64,000 nucleotides of DNA from CAWFZT01 sp963820415 (GTDB taxonomy: Bacteria; Chloroflexota; Anaerolineae; Anaerolineales; Anaerolineaceae): NCBI GenBank assembly GCA_963820415.1, contig CAWFZT010000012.1:186001-250000 (forward strand). The letters run 5' to 3'. Below the pieces are notes generated by a model. It was not told the origin of the DNA, did no database searches, and was given only the letters and a program-made list of their open reading frames with translations. Both the position numbers and the translations under genes were made by a program. Shown piece by piece: positions 1 to 9,224 of this stretch (position 1 is the first letter of the stretch; each line of letters starts with the position of its first letter).

Positions 1-1125
1 GGCGGGCCGGGGTGCGATATAGCCGGATAAACTGCTTGATCGCCTCTGACCGTTTCTTTGGATCTGCCAGGCCATCCAACATCAAGATTTCCAGGTCCTT
101 AAAAGCCTGGGCCCTCTCGCGGCGGTCTTTTTCACCGGCTGCGGCCTCCAGGGCCTGCATATCAACCTCAGGCGAAGTCTCCAGCAATCCCATTTGGATC
201 GCATTTCTGGTGAAAATATCTCCTGCCCGAGTCCGGATGATCAGGGTGGAAGCATCGGCCGGAGCCCCCAGGCTGCCAATAGCCAGGTCTGCCGATTCTC
301 CTAAGAAATCATCGCATTTTCCACACCCAGGCCGGGTGTAGTTTTCAGCTTGCTGCCGCTCGATGGTATGCACGCTGCCATCCCATAACACAGCGCGCAT
401 CCACTGGCGATCAGGTGAGAATTCGAGCCTGCGCACATGCTCACGCGGCACATCCAACCGCTTCACCAGCACTTCTTCGATCATCTCTGGTCGATAAATT
501 CCGGTACAGAATATTGCGACGCTCAACCGGATCGCGCCCTGGTAAGGTTTCAGGCGCGGGTTGGTCGAAGCGCGCAGCCGCCGGATTGCCTGGGCTGTGC
601 AGGGAGTACCAATGACGGCGATATTCTCCATTTTGTTTTCATATACAGCTTCATTGAGCGTCTTAAAACTGGCGCCCAGAGGTACTGCGGGCCCACTGTG
701 TCAACGATCTGTTCCACTGAGCTGGCTAACCTGGCGGTTGGCTTGAGGTCCCAGGGATCAATATCCAGAATAATCACGCCATCCAGCATGCCTGCACTGC
801 GGCCTGCGCTGGCAATAGCCCGAATCACATCGTTAGGAGCACCGGAATCAACCGGACCGCGGGATCGAGCCGCCCGTACCACTCGCGCCTCAATTGGTGT
901 CCAGCGTTCAAGCCGCGGGCAAACCTCTTCACAAAACTTCTCGCAGAAGGAGCAGCTATCCAGGCTGGTTTTGGAAAGGCCTAGAGTTTTAGAACGTTTC
1001 TCCAGAACCGGGTGGCTGCTGCCATCCTGCCAGGTCAGTACCTGTTTCGAACAGGCAGCGACACATAACCCGCACCCGGCGCAGTTCTCCAGTGACCAGA
1101 CTTCGGTTTCCAAACGCTTCACCAT
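1..1125 (-). CDS. FrhB-type F420 hydrogenase/dehydrogenase beta subunit (partial, frameshifted)
   Basis: This is an iron-sulfur flavoprotein subunit of the FrhB/FdhB family, which passes electrons between a flavin and ferredoxin, F420 or a partner subunit. It starts at 1125 behind a GAGGAGG ribosome-binding site, 30 bp after the HdrA gene. Residues about 15-27 hold a CxxCxxC-type cluster motif (CAGCGLCVAAC). The frame breaks near 665-668, where a run of four Ts on the coding strand appears one T short. Downstream, the frame with codons ending at positions 2 mod 3 stays open to the window edge and reads typical FrhB sequence (AVIGTPCTAQAIRR). The 3' end lies outside the window. Its partner is inferred to be HdrA; the true acceptor is unknown. 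Confidence 0.75.
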
Positions 1126-1155
1126 ACAAACCTCCTCGTTTCCTTGCGATAATTT

Positions 1156-3261
1156 CTAGCCAGGTTGAGCAACGCATTCTTCTTCAATTTGGCGATCAAA
1201 CTCTTCAATTATGTGAGCAAATTTCTCCCCCTCCTGGATTTTAAAGAACTCCAGGCGCAGCCGGTGTGGGTTAACGCCGTGCTGTGCTAATTCCTCCTGC
1301 AGCACCTCCACGCGCTCTCGAGCGTAGAGGTTTCCCATCCCGTAATGACATTCTCCTGGTTGGCAAGCTCCCAGCAGCACCCCATCTGCTCCATTCAGAA
1401 AAGCCCACAGGATATGATAAGGGTCAAACCGGGCTGAACAATTCAGTCGCAACAGCCGGGCATTAGCCGGGTAAGGTATCGACCTGTGACCAGCGCTCTC
1501 AGCCGCCCCATATGCGCTCCACTCGCAAGCAAGACATAAAATCTTAGGTTGTTCGGGTTTAAAACCGCGTTCATCAAGGGCTGCGCTGATTTGAGCCGGG
1601 ATTTCCAGATTATCCCAACCTGGCAAACTGATAGCCTTCACCGGGCAAACGACCACGCAGTTTCCACAGCCAATACATTTAAGATCATCCACAGCTGAGA
1701 GTGAAAGAACTCCATCTCTCCGTTCCAATGCTATTGCATTGACCGCGCATACCTGCGGGCAGTTGCCGCAGCCAGTGCACAGTTTCGGGTCGATTTCCGC
1801 AACCGGCGAGTCAATCTGGATTTTCTCCTGACCCAAGAAGCGTAAGGCGCGCGCACTGGTCAGGTATGCCTGGAAAAGCGCCTCGGCCGTATCTGCCGGT
1901 TGTTGAGCACTGCCCAACACAAAAATGCCGGCTTCGGCATAGCGCCCCGGTCGCAGCCGGACTCGCGGCTCTGCCAGGAACCCATATTCGTCCTGAGGTA
2001 AGCCAAGCAAGGCTGCCAAGGTCTGGGTATGTTCGTTTGGCAGAAGCGGCATGCTTAAAACCACCCGGTCGAAAGCGATTTGAACTGGTTCACCTGTCAG
2101 AATGTCCTGTACATCGACCGTTTTATCTCCAATTACTGGCGGAGAGACTTCCCGGTAGCGGAAAAAGGTCACCCCTTTTGCCCGCGCCTGGAGCAGTTCT
2201 CCCTCACCAGAACCATTATGACCCGGCAGATACATCTCTCGGAACAGCACAGTGACATTCGCTTCCGGAAAGAGCTGTTTGACTTGCATGGCCTGGCGAA
2301 TGCCAATATGACAACAAACTCGTGAGCAATGAGTAGGCTGGCTCTCTTCAGCGCATAAAATAATCACCACGTCTTTCAAGGTTTGTTTTATCTCTTGCGA
2401 TGAGACCTTTTCCAGCTCAGATTCGAATTCGGCCTGCGTTTTGACTTTCGCCCTGTCTAACCAGTGTTCATTTCCCAAAAGCTTTTGTCGTGAAACATTG
2501 CCGATAATGATCACTCCGGTCTTGAGGGATGAAATTTGGCCCCCATGATGAAGCCATACCTGATAATTGCCTGGATGACCGCTGACTGCGGTCAATCGAG
2601 TATTTGCCAATACTTTGATCAGAGGATGATTTTGTGCAACCTGGACCTGCTCCTGGGTCAGCTTCCGTGTGCGGGCTTGTAAATCTGGAAGGGATTCGCC
2701 CAGCTTTTCACCTGGCTCGATTAAGGTTACCGGGATATCCCTTTCTGCCAGGGCAAACGCCACTGTCAGGCCACTCAGGCCGCTGCCAATCACCAGAGCA
2801 TTTTTCTCCACCTGACCATAATGTGGGAAGGTTCCACGAGTCATCGCCAGCCGTGCTGTACCCACCTGGACTGCGCTTTTTGCTTTTTGCAAGGCCGTTT
2901 GCGGATCATCCGGGTGAATGAAAGCTGAAAGCTCACGGATATTCGTCACAAGCAGACAACCCGGTTGTATCAGGGCAGACCCTGCAGCCTGGCTAAAGAG
3001 CTTTTCAACCAGTCGCGGGGCGCAGCCAGCCACCAAGATACGGTCTAAAGCATGGTCTTTAACTGCCTGGCACAGGCGTTCCTGGCCATCTTTACTGCAG
3101 GGAAAGGCTTCGTGGTGAACATACACCACCCCCGGCAGCTGCGCCACTTGTTTGGTCAACCCAGCCATATCGATCACATCGCTGATCAAGCCACCACATT
3201 CGCATAAAAACACCCCTACCCGTCCGCAGCTTTCATCGATCAGGGACCCTTCGTCTTTCAT
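1156..3261 (-). CDS. HdrA-MvhD fusion, FAD/iron-sulfur electron-bifurcating subunit
   Basis: A 701-residue fusion of a heterodisulfide reductase A-like flavoprotein with an MvhD-like domain. HdrA is the subunit that carries out flavin-based electron bifurcation in methanogens and several bacteria. The FAD-binding GxGxxG lies at residues 159-164 (GSGLSG), an N-terminal Cys region at 20-22, and two 4Fe-4S motifs at 495-505 and 529-539 (CTGCGNC, CIGCGNC). From about residue 572 the MvhD domain carries Cys576, 579, 608, 633 and 638, expected to bind a 2Fe-2S cluster. A GGAGG site precedes the ATG at 3261. The gene lies 8 bp after the HoxU-like gene and is clearly co-transcribed with it. No HdrB or HdrC is visible before the window ends. 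Confidence 0.85.
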   Translation of the reverse strand: MKDEGSLIDESCGRVGVFLCECGGLISDVIDMAGLTKQVAQLPGVVYVHHEAFPCSKDGQERLCQAVKDHALDRILVAGCAPRLVEKLFSQAAGSALIQPGCLLVTNIRELSAFIHPDDPQTALQKAKSAVQVGTARLAMTRGTFPHYGQVEKNALVIGSGLSGLTVAFALAERDIPVTLIEPGEKLGESLPDLQARTRKLTQEQVQVAQNHPLIKVLANTRLTAVSGHPGNYQVWLHHGGQISSLKTGVIIIGNVSRQKLLGNEHWLDRAKVKTQAEFESELEKVSSQEIKQTLKDVVIILCAEESQPTHCSRVCCHIGIRQAMQVKQLFPEANVTVLFREMYLPGHNGSGEGELLQARAKGVTFFRYREVSPPVIGDKTVDVQDILTGEPVQIAFDRVVLSMPLLPNEHTQTLAALLGLPQDEYGFLAEPRVRLRPGRYAEAGIFVLGSAQQPADTAEALFQAYLTSARALRFLGQEKIQIDSPVAEIDPKLCTGCGNCPQVCAVNAIALERRDGVLSLSAVDDLKCIGCGNCVVVCPVKAISLPGWDNLEIPAQISAALDERGFKPEQPKILCLACEWSAYGAAESAGHRSIPYPANARLLRLNCSARFDPYHILWAFLNGADGVLLGACQPGECHYGMGNLYARERVEVLQEELAQHGVNPHRLRLEFFKIQEGEKFAHIIEEFDRQIEEECVAQPG

Positions 3262-3269
3262 GATTCCTC

Positions 3270-3977
3270 CTATCCCTTCTGGCTATGAGAGCTGGATTGG
3301 ATGCGGAGCAATGAGGCCACATCCTGAATGTAATTAGGCCGTAAATCTACCTCACCCCCCACCCGGAAATATCCTCGACGGTATCCTTCCAGGGTTGGCT
3401 CCACATTGTGGAAACCGGCAATTTCCTCGAACCGGTAAGCGCCAGTTGGGCAGACTAATACACAGGTACCACAGCCGATACAACGCGAAGAAGCAATCTC
3501 AAAGGGAGCACTCACCTTTTTTTCAATTCCGCGTTCGATGAAACTGATTGCGCTGACACCCACAATCTCTTTGCAGGCTCGCACACATAGCCCACAGAGA
3601 ACACATGGAACCTCTTGTGGCAGGTTGAATTGGACTTCCCGCACTCCTAATTCCTGGGCTAAAGCCTGGATTTCGGGCGAATCTGGAGCAACCCCCATGA
3701 GCAGTTCAGCAGTCATCCGCCTGCTGTTGATAACCATTTCTGTATCCGTTCTTACGATCATCCCCTCTTCGCATGGATAAATGCAAGCAGCCACTAATCG
3801 GGCCGGCCTTTGAGGCGAATCCAACTCAACCATGCATAGACGGCAACCCCCATAAGGTTCAAGGGCGGGATGGAAACACAACGTAGGAATATGAATGCCG
3901 TGTTCCCGGCACATTTCCAAAATCGTTCGACCTTCGGGCGCTCTTAGGGGAATATCATTGATTGTCATTGATATCAT
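3270..3977 (-). CDS. HoxU/NuoG N-terminal-like iron-sulfur subunit
   Basis: A 235-residue ferredoxin-like subunit related to HoxU of bidirectional hydrogenases and the N-terminal part of NuoG. The plant-type 2Fe-2S ligands are Cys34, Cys45, Cys48 and Cys65. Two 4Fe-4S motifs follow (CVLCGLCVRAC near residue 125 and CIGCGTCVLVC near 165). It would wire electrons from the FMN subunit to HdrA. It follows the NuoF-like gene by 9 bp with a GGGAGG site. A second ATG three codons in is also possible. The NuoG molybdopterin-like domain is absent, so this is a relay subunit and not complex I. Confidence 0.85.
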   Translation of the reverse strand: MISMTINDIPLRAPEGRTILEMCREHGIHIPTLCFHPALEPYGGCRLCMVELDSPQRPARLVAACIYPCEEGMIVRTDTEMVINSRRMTAELLMGVAPDSPEIQALAQELGVREVQFNLPQEVPCVLCGLCVRACKEIVGVSAISFIERGIEKKVSAPFEIASSRCIGCGTCVLVCPTGAYRFEEIAGFHNVEPTLEGYRRGYFRVGGEVDLRPNYIQDVASLLRIQSSSHSQKG

Positions 3978-3986
3978 ATTGCCTCC

Positions 3987-5846
3987 CTACTGCACCATGA
4001 CCGCATCAAATTTGCACAGGTTCATGCAGATTCCGCAGCGAGTGCAGCGCTCCTGGTCGATCACATGCAACTTTTGTTTGGCGCCCTGGATGGCGTTGCT
4101 CGTACAGTTCCGCAGACAGACCATACAACCGTTACACTTTTCTGGATCAACCGAGTAGGTAATTAAAGCCTTGCATACTTTGGCCGGGCATTTCTTATCG
4201 AAGATATGGGCGTTGTATTCATCCCGGAAATAGCGGATCGTTGAGAGGACAGGATTAGGCGACGTCTGTCCCAGCCCGCACAGTGAGCTGCGTTGGATAT
4301 GCTCACCTAATTCCACCAGGTATTCAACATCGCCCGGTTTGCCTTTCCCGGCGCAAATCCGGGAGAGTGTCTCGAGCATCGCTTTGGTGCCCAGGCGGCA
4401 AGGTACGCACTTACCGCATGATTCCTGCTGCGTAAAAGTCATAAAATAGCGAGCAAAATCCACCATGCAGGTATCTTCATCGGCGACCACCAGTCCTCCC
4501 GAACCCATGATCGCGCCCAGCACCCCCAGAGATTCATAATCAATCTTTACATCCAGATGTTCGGCCGGAATGCAACCCCCGGAAGGTCCCCCGAGTTGGG
4601 CTGCCTTGAACTTTTTTTGATGAGGGATCCCATTGCCGATATCGTAAATGACCTCACCCAGGCTGATACCCATTGGCACTTCCACCAGCCCGGTGTTATT
4701 GATTTTGCCAACGACTGAGAAAATCTTGGTGCCCTTCGATTTTTCGGTCCCTATCTCCGCAAACTGGTTTGCACCATGGAGGATAATATAAGGAATATTG
4801 GCCCAGGTCTCTACGTTGTTGATATTGGTTGGTTTGCCCCACAGTCCGGATACAGCCGGGTAAGGAGGGCGCGGGCGAGGCTCGCCAATCCGGCCTTCAA
4901 TCGATGCTATCAGTGCGGTTTCCTCACCACAAACAAATGCGCCTGCTCCCAGGCGCACTTTTAAGCTGAAATCAAAACCTGTCCCCAAAATATCTTTCCC
5001 CAGGAACCCGGCCGCCTCAGCTTGTTGGATGGCAATGTTCAGGTTATCGACTGCCAGCGGATATTCGGCACGGATGTATACAAAACCCCGCTTCACCCCC
5101 ATAGCAAACGCCCCAATCACCATCCCTTCAATGATGGAATGGGGGTTGCCCTCAATTAAAGAACGATCCATGAAAGCGCCTGGGTCTCCCTCATCTGCAT
5201 TGCATACGATGAAACCCTCGCCAGCAGCCAACACATTCCGGCGGCACAATTGCCACTTTATCCCAGTCGGAAAGCCCGCCCCTCCCCGACCACGTAGCCC
5301 GGATGCTTTGACTTCAGCGATGATTTGCTCGGGCGACATGCTGCTCAACGCTTTAACCAAACCCGTGTATCCTCCAAATGCTACATAATCCTCAATCCGG
5401 GTTGGGTCGATCTGTCCATTCAGCAACAGCACCAGGCGCTTTTGCTTCTGGTAAAAAGGCAGTTCAGGCTCAAGACGAATATGCTCGCCAGTCTGAGGGT
5501 CTGTATAAAGGAGGTGATCCAGCGTAATTTCGCTTACCAGTGTTTTTTGAACAATTTCAGGGATATCCTCCGGGCGCACTTTCTGGTAAGAGATGCGCTG
5601 AGGATAAACAGTGATCAACGGTCCGCATTCGCAGAACCCTGGGCAACCAGTGCTGACCACTTCAACCGGGATCTTAAGCCGGGCCCGTTCGATCTCATCA
5701 CGCAACTTTGAAAGCACCTGCTGGCTACCCAGTGCCCGGCAGCCTGTTCCATCACACACTCGCAGGCAGGGCTTGCTTTCGTCCCAAGCAAGGGCCAGTT
5801 CTGCCTGAGCCACTTCAAAAGCAGTGATCGAATCAAATCGATTCAT
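3987..5846 (-). CDS. NuoF/HoxF-like NAD(H)-binding flavoprotein subunit
   Basis: A 619-residue diaphorase subunit. An N-terminal thioredoxin-like 2Fe-2S domain carries Cys31, Cys36, Cys68 and Cys72. The FMN/NAD core follows, with GLRGRGGAGFPTG at about 183-195 and the acidic CNADEGDPGAF segment. The ESCGKCVPCRLG 4Fe-4S site comes next, and two extra ferredoxin-type 4Fe-4S motifs end the protein. This architecture matches the beta subunits of NAD-reducing and electron-bifurcating hydrogenases and related NADH:ferredoxin enzymes. It overlaps the NuoE stop by 4 bp (ATGA), showing translational coupling. It is the expected NADH entry or exit point of the complex. Confidence 0.9.
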   Translation of the reverse strand: MNRFDSITAFEVAQAELALAWDESKPCLRVCDGTGCRALGSQQVLSKLRDEIERARLKIPVEVVSTGCPGFCECGPLITVYPQRISYQKVRPEDIPEIVQKTLVSEITLDHLLYTDPQTGEHIRLEPELPFYQKQKRLVLLLNGQIDPTRIEDYVAFGGYTGLVKALSSMSPEQIIAEVKASGLRGRGGAGFPTGIKWQLCRRNVLAAGEGFIVCNADEGDPGAFMDRSLIEGNPHSIIEGMVIGAFAMGVKRGFVYIRAEYPLAVDNLNIAIQQAEAAGFLGKDILGTGFDFSLKVRLGAGAFVCGEETALIASIEGRIGEPRPRPPYPAVSGLWGKPTNINNVETWANIPYIILHGANQFAEIGTEKSKGTKIFSVVGKINNTGLVEVPMGISLGEVIYDIGNGIPHQKKFKAAQLGGPSGGCIPAEHLDVKIDYESLGVLGAIMGSGGLVVADEDTCMVDFARYFMTFTQQESCGKCVPCRLGTKAMLETLSRICAGKGKPGDVEYLVELGEHIQRSSLCGLGQTSPNPVLSTIRYFRDEYNAHIFDKKCPAKVCKALITYSVDPEKCNGCMVCLRNCTSNAIQGAKQKLHVIDQERCTRCGICMNLCKFDAVMVQ

Positions 5847-6319
5847 AATTGCGCCTCAGAGCGTAGAAGAGTCTTGAGAAGGCGATCCACTTTTTGCGAA
5901 CTCATTTGCCCGGAATATTCGCCATCCGTTACCACAATTGGCCCCAAGGCACAGGCCCCCAAGCAGTTGACGGTTTCCAAGGTGAAAAGATGGTCGCGGG
6001 AAGTCTCACCAGCCTTAATGCCTAATTTCGTTTCCAATCGATCGAGTACCTGGAAGCTGCCCCGCACGTGACAGGCAGTCCCCGTGCAGACGCTCAGGCA
6101 GTGTTTCCCTTTAGGCTTGAGACTGAAGGCGTTATAAAACGTAGCCACCGCATAGGTTTGTGAAAGCGGGATACCGAAACGGTCACTGGCCAGAAGGATG
6201 GCTTCTGGGGGCAAAAAGCTGTACCGTTTCTGAATTTCTTCCAGGGCAGCGATGAGTGAACCTTCCCCATAAGCTTCCTGATTGATGATCTGATCAATTT
6301 CCTGGATTGAGATCTCCAT
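5843..6319 (-). CDS. NuoE/HoxE-like 2Fe-2S subunit
   Basis: A thioredoxin-like 2Fe-2S subunit of about 158 residues, first gene of the electron-transfer operon. The ligand motifs CTGTAC and CLGAC are both present. The reading frame extends upstream to 6406, but the ATG at 6319 has a GGGAG site seven bases upstream and begins the family-typical sequence, so I chose it. It overlaps the NuoF-like gene by 4 bp. Positions 6320-6480 should hold the operon promoter, but I could not define -35 and -10 boxes with confidence. Confidence 0.85.
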   Translation of the reverse strand: MEISIQEIDQIINQEAYGEGSLIAALEEIQKRYSFLPPEAILLASDRFGIPLSQTYAVATFYNAFSLKPKGKHCLSVCTGTACHVRGSFQVLDRLETKLGIKAGETSRDHLFTLETVNCLGACALGPIVVTDGEYSGQMSSQKVDRLLKTLLRSEAQL

Positions 6320-6482
6320 TGGCATTCTCCCGAATTGAAAAAAGGGCCATAGGAGTTGAAGGCGCGAGATTCCCTCGATGTTTGCGCGTTGTGTGAATTC
6401 CCACACAATCAGATTAGCATTAAATTGTGAAGGTTATATCAGGGTGCAAGGAGATTACGTGAAGAATTTGTAAAGGATTTTA

Positions 6483-6529
6483 AAAAAGAGCGATATGGAG
6501 AGATTTAGTTTCTCCATATCGCTCTTTTT
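6483..6529 (-). terminator. Rho-independent terminator of the two-component operon
   Basis: A 19-bp perfect stem (arms 6483-6501 and 6511-6529, core GAGCGATATGGAGA) closes a 9-base loop. On the minus strand it is followed by a T-rich tract. It lies 50 bp beyond the stop of the response regulator and isolates it from the electron-transfer operon. The opposite strand is also T-rich, so it could work both ways. Confidence 0.85.
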
Positions 6530-6579
6530 AATTTTTTTTCTCAATGTTTGTCTAAAAAGATTTTATATAGGTATTTTAT

Positions 6580-7281
6580 CTAATCCGATGGCGTAACCAG
6601 GGCGTATCCAACACAAGGGGTGCGTACGATCATTCTGGGATGAGAAGGGTCAAGCTCGATTTTTTTGCGCAGGCTGTAAATAAATGAGCGCAAATATTCT
6701 GTATCGTTGCTGTGCTCCTGACCCCACACCGCATTCAATAAATGCTCGTGCACCAGCACCTGGTTTGGATGCTGCGCCAGCTCGCACAGCAGATTATATT
6801 CAATGGGCGTGAGATGCACTTCATTACTATCTACAGTGACCCCCCGGCGAATAAGGTCGATGTGCAGCCGTCCACAATTGATTTCAGCTACATTTTCAGC
6901 CGGATGAACGGTTCTAGCCCGTTTGAGTGTCGCACGAACCCGCGCCACAAGTTCTTTGGTGTTAAACGGCTTGATAACGTAGTCATCGGCGCCAACATCA
7001 AACCCGCGCAGCTTATCGGCATCTCGCACTTTCGCTGTCAGCATAATGATAGGTACGTCAGAAAACTCGTGAATCCTACGACAGGCCTCATAGCCATCGA
7101 TCGGGCCAGGGAACATAATATCCATAATGACGAGGTCTGGCTGCTCCAACGCCACTTGCCCGATCGCTTGCTCAGCGCTGTAGGAGATGATCACTTCATA
7201 GCCTGTTGCTGAAAAGGCTGTGCGTAGCAGGCGAACTAGCTTAGGCTCGTCATCCACCACCAAGATCCTATCCTTTTTCAT
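6580..7281 (-). CDS. OmpR/PhoB-family response regulator
   Basis: A 233-residue two-component regulator. The receiver domain (1-120) shows the acidic pair Asp10-Asp11, phospho-acceptor Asp54, Thr82 and Lys104. The C-terminal winged-helix DNA-binding domain has the OmpR-type signature (LTPIEYNLLCELAQHPNQVL and the SLRKKIE segment). It follows the sensor kinase stop directly with no spacer, so the two are cognate. The receiver is closest in style to KdpE-like regulators, but the stimulus cannot be read. The promoter is expected upstream of the kinase. Confidence 0.9.
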   Translation of the reverse strand: MKKDRILVVDDEPKLVRLLRTAFSATGYEVIISYSAEQAIGQVALEQPDLVIMDIMFPGPIDGYEACRRIHEFSDVPIIMLTAKVRDADKLRGFDVGADDYVIKPFNTKELVARVRATLKRARTVHPAENVAEINCGRLHIDLIRRGVTVDSNEVHLTPIEYNLLCELAQHPNQVLVHEHLLNAVWGQEHSNDTEYLRSFIYSLRKKIELDPSHPRMIVRTPCVGYALVTPSD

Positions 7282-8619
7282 TTAATCCTCATCTTCGCCT
7301 GAAAAATCTTCGTTATCTGGCAGGGGAGGTTTTACCTGGCTGCTTAGAATCGGGAGGGAAAAATAAACCGTAGTCCCCTGTCCCAATTTACTATCAACCC
7401 AAATTTTCCCACCGTGAACTTCAACGATCGCGCGTGCAATCGGCAGCCCCAGCCCGGTGCCTGGAATATTCATCGTATGCAGATTCCGGACCCGGAAGTA
7501 CTTCTCAAAAATCGGGATTAAATCTTCAGGTGAAATGCCAATCCCCTGGTCAGCGATGCTTACAATCACATCCTCAGTTCTAGCTTCGCCGCGGATGAAA
7601 ATAAAACCGCCGTTCAAAGAATACTTGACGGCATTATCCAGAATGTTGCGCAAGACCTGCTTGATCCAGCGCGGGTCGGCATTTACCAGCGGAAAATCAG
7701 AGGAGAAATCGACGATCAGTCGGTGTGTGCTGGTCTGGCGCTGCACTTCGCTGGCGACAATGTGGGCAATATTTTGAAGCTTGATAGCTTGCGGCTCAAC
7801 CTGGAGTTGGTTAACATCTATTAACGAAGAATTGAGGATATTACTGATCATGGTATGCATGCTCTCGCATTCATCGTCGATCAGCTGAAGATACTCGTTG
7901 ATTTCGGCACGGTCCCAATGAACCTCATCCATCAAGAGCATCGTGGAATACCCCTTAATCGTGGTTAGCGGCATGCGAAGTTCGTGGGACAGGGTTGCCA
8001 TCATCTCGGACCGCAGTTGCTCGGTTTCGCGGGTCTGGCGAATTGCATCCGCTTTTATTTGCAAGCGGGAGCGGTCGATCGCAATAGCCATCAGGTCGGT
8101 GGCAGCTTCCAGAAATGGCAGATCTTCGAGGCTGAAGGGGCGAACTTCTTCAAAGCTTTCGCACACCAGCACCCCGAACTTTTGATCGACGATGGCGATC
8201 GGTGCGGCGAGGATGCAGGTCGGTCTGGGTTCCCGGTTCAAGGCGCGCCCTAGAATCGTACGGTTGCCAGGGTGCATATTCTTCATTGCACCTTCAACCT
8301 CTTCGGACGAACACAGCAGGGCTGGGGTTCCTTCCTCATAAACCTTCCCGGTAATCGATTCCCCGGCTCGCAGGCCAATACGCTTGAAAATGGCCGCGTC
8401 GCAGCCATAAGATGCCCACGGTCTAAAAAGACCTGAAGATTGATCCCACAGCATGACCGCGCTGAATTCAATCTGCGGAATGACTGCTCCAACTTTTTCA
8501 AGGATATAAACAAGCGTTTTAGAAAGCGGGAAAGAGTTTTTTAGAATCCCAAGCACATCGGTAAATGCCTGGTGCTCGCGCTCCAGGCGATCCACAGGGT
8601 TGCAGACGGTTGTTTGCAT
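7282..8619 (-). CDS. Cytoplasmic GAF-domain sensor histidine kinase
   Basis: A 445-residue kinase without transmembrane segments. A GAF domain spans about residues 25-185. A short coiled linker leads to the HisKA domain, with His212 in the H-box SHELRMPLTT. The HATPase domain shows the N-box (ILDNAVKYS), the G1 box (DQGIGIS) and the G2 box (GTGLGLPIA). It phosphorylates the regulator encoded immediately downstream. The soluble GAF input implies an intracellular ligand, redox or gas signal. It is the last chromosomal gene before the tRNA-Lys-derived repeat at 8871. Confidence 0.9.
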   Translation of the reverse strand: MQTTVCNPVDRLEREHQAFTDVLGILKNSFPLSKTLVYILEKVGAVIPQIEFSAVMLWDQSSGLFRPWASYGCDAAIFKRIGLRAGESITGKVYEEGTPALLCSSEEVEGAMKNMHPGNRTILGRALNREPRPTCILAAPIAIVDQKFGVLVCESFEEVRPFSLEDLPFLEAATDLMAIAIDRSRLQIKADAIRQTRETEQLRSEMMATLSHELRMPLTTIKGYSTMLLMDEVHWDRAEINEYLQLIDDECESMHTMISNILNSSLIDVNQLQVEPQAIKLQNIAHIVASEVQRQTSTHRLIVDFSSDFPLVNADPRWIKQVLRNILDNAVKYSLNGGFIFIRGEARTEDVIVSIADQGIGISPEDLIPIFEKYFRVRNLHTMNIPGTGLGLPIARAIVEVHGGKIWVDSKLGQGTTVYFSLPILSSQVKPPLPDNEDFSGEDED

Positions 8620-8870
8620 AAAAGGTTGTTCTTGCTAGAAAAAGAAAGGCTGTCAGTTTTTAAGCTTCTTCAAATGCAAATATATATTAGCATAAAATTC
8701 TATGGGTCGGTGACCATATATTCAAAACCAACCCTTATTAGCATTTGTACTCGAATTTTAATGAAAAACCTTTAATATTGATTATAGTTTATACAAGTAG
8801 GCTCTCCTACTCACATATGGCGTGTGCCCGTCATCAGATCGGTGCAGGTAGGTTCCCAAACAGCTGGCAT

Positions 8871-8916
8871 AGGTGATCCACCAGGGACTTGAACCCTGAA
8901 CCCACTGATTAAGAGT
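8871..8916 (-). repeat. Attachment-site copy A (3' 46 bp of tRNA-Lys)
   Basis: An exact copy of the 3' portion of the tRNA-Lys gene, from the anticodon loop through the T-arm and acceptor to the first bases past the discriminator. It lacks the D-arm and 5' acceptor strand, so it is not a tRNA gene. The same 46 bp occur at 15023-15068 and inside the intact tRNA region at 49077-49122. This copy marks the chromosome-distal end of the small island. The rest of 8620-9224 holds no recognisable gene. Confidence 0.85.
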
Positions 8917-9224
8917 AGCACGAGTAAACCGTCCACCGCTATATATGGCGTATAGGGTGTCCATACCTACCATATATAGGGTTAAATTGTGTCTATTTTT
9001 ACCATCTGTTATAAGGTTTCCAGGCTAATTGCAGCAGAATTGAAGCAGCAGGAATGATGATGCGGCACCTTTGCGAAAAGCCTTTTCCAAATGAATGGAG
9101 GCTGGTCACGCGCAGCTTCTTTTTTTCTTCAATGCCATCAAATTATTCTAGAAGAAAATTCCGTCGAAAAACACGATAGATCTCAATGATCGCAATACGA
9201 AGGTTGGCAAAGTTGATTGGTGGT

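Noticed and set aside
437..1159. A 240-codon open frame on the plus strand
   Set aside because: It lies opposite the FrhB-like gene, has no ribosome-binding site and its translation shows no family features. It is a shadow frame.
3270..6319. Part of respiratory complex I (nuoEFG)
   Set aside because: The NuoG-like subunit lacks its long C-terminal domain, the next genes are HdrA and FrhB, and no membrane subunits are present.
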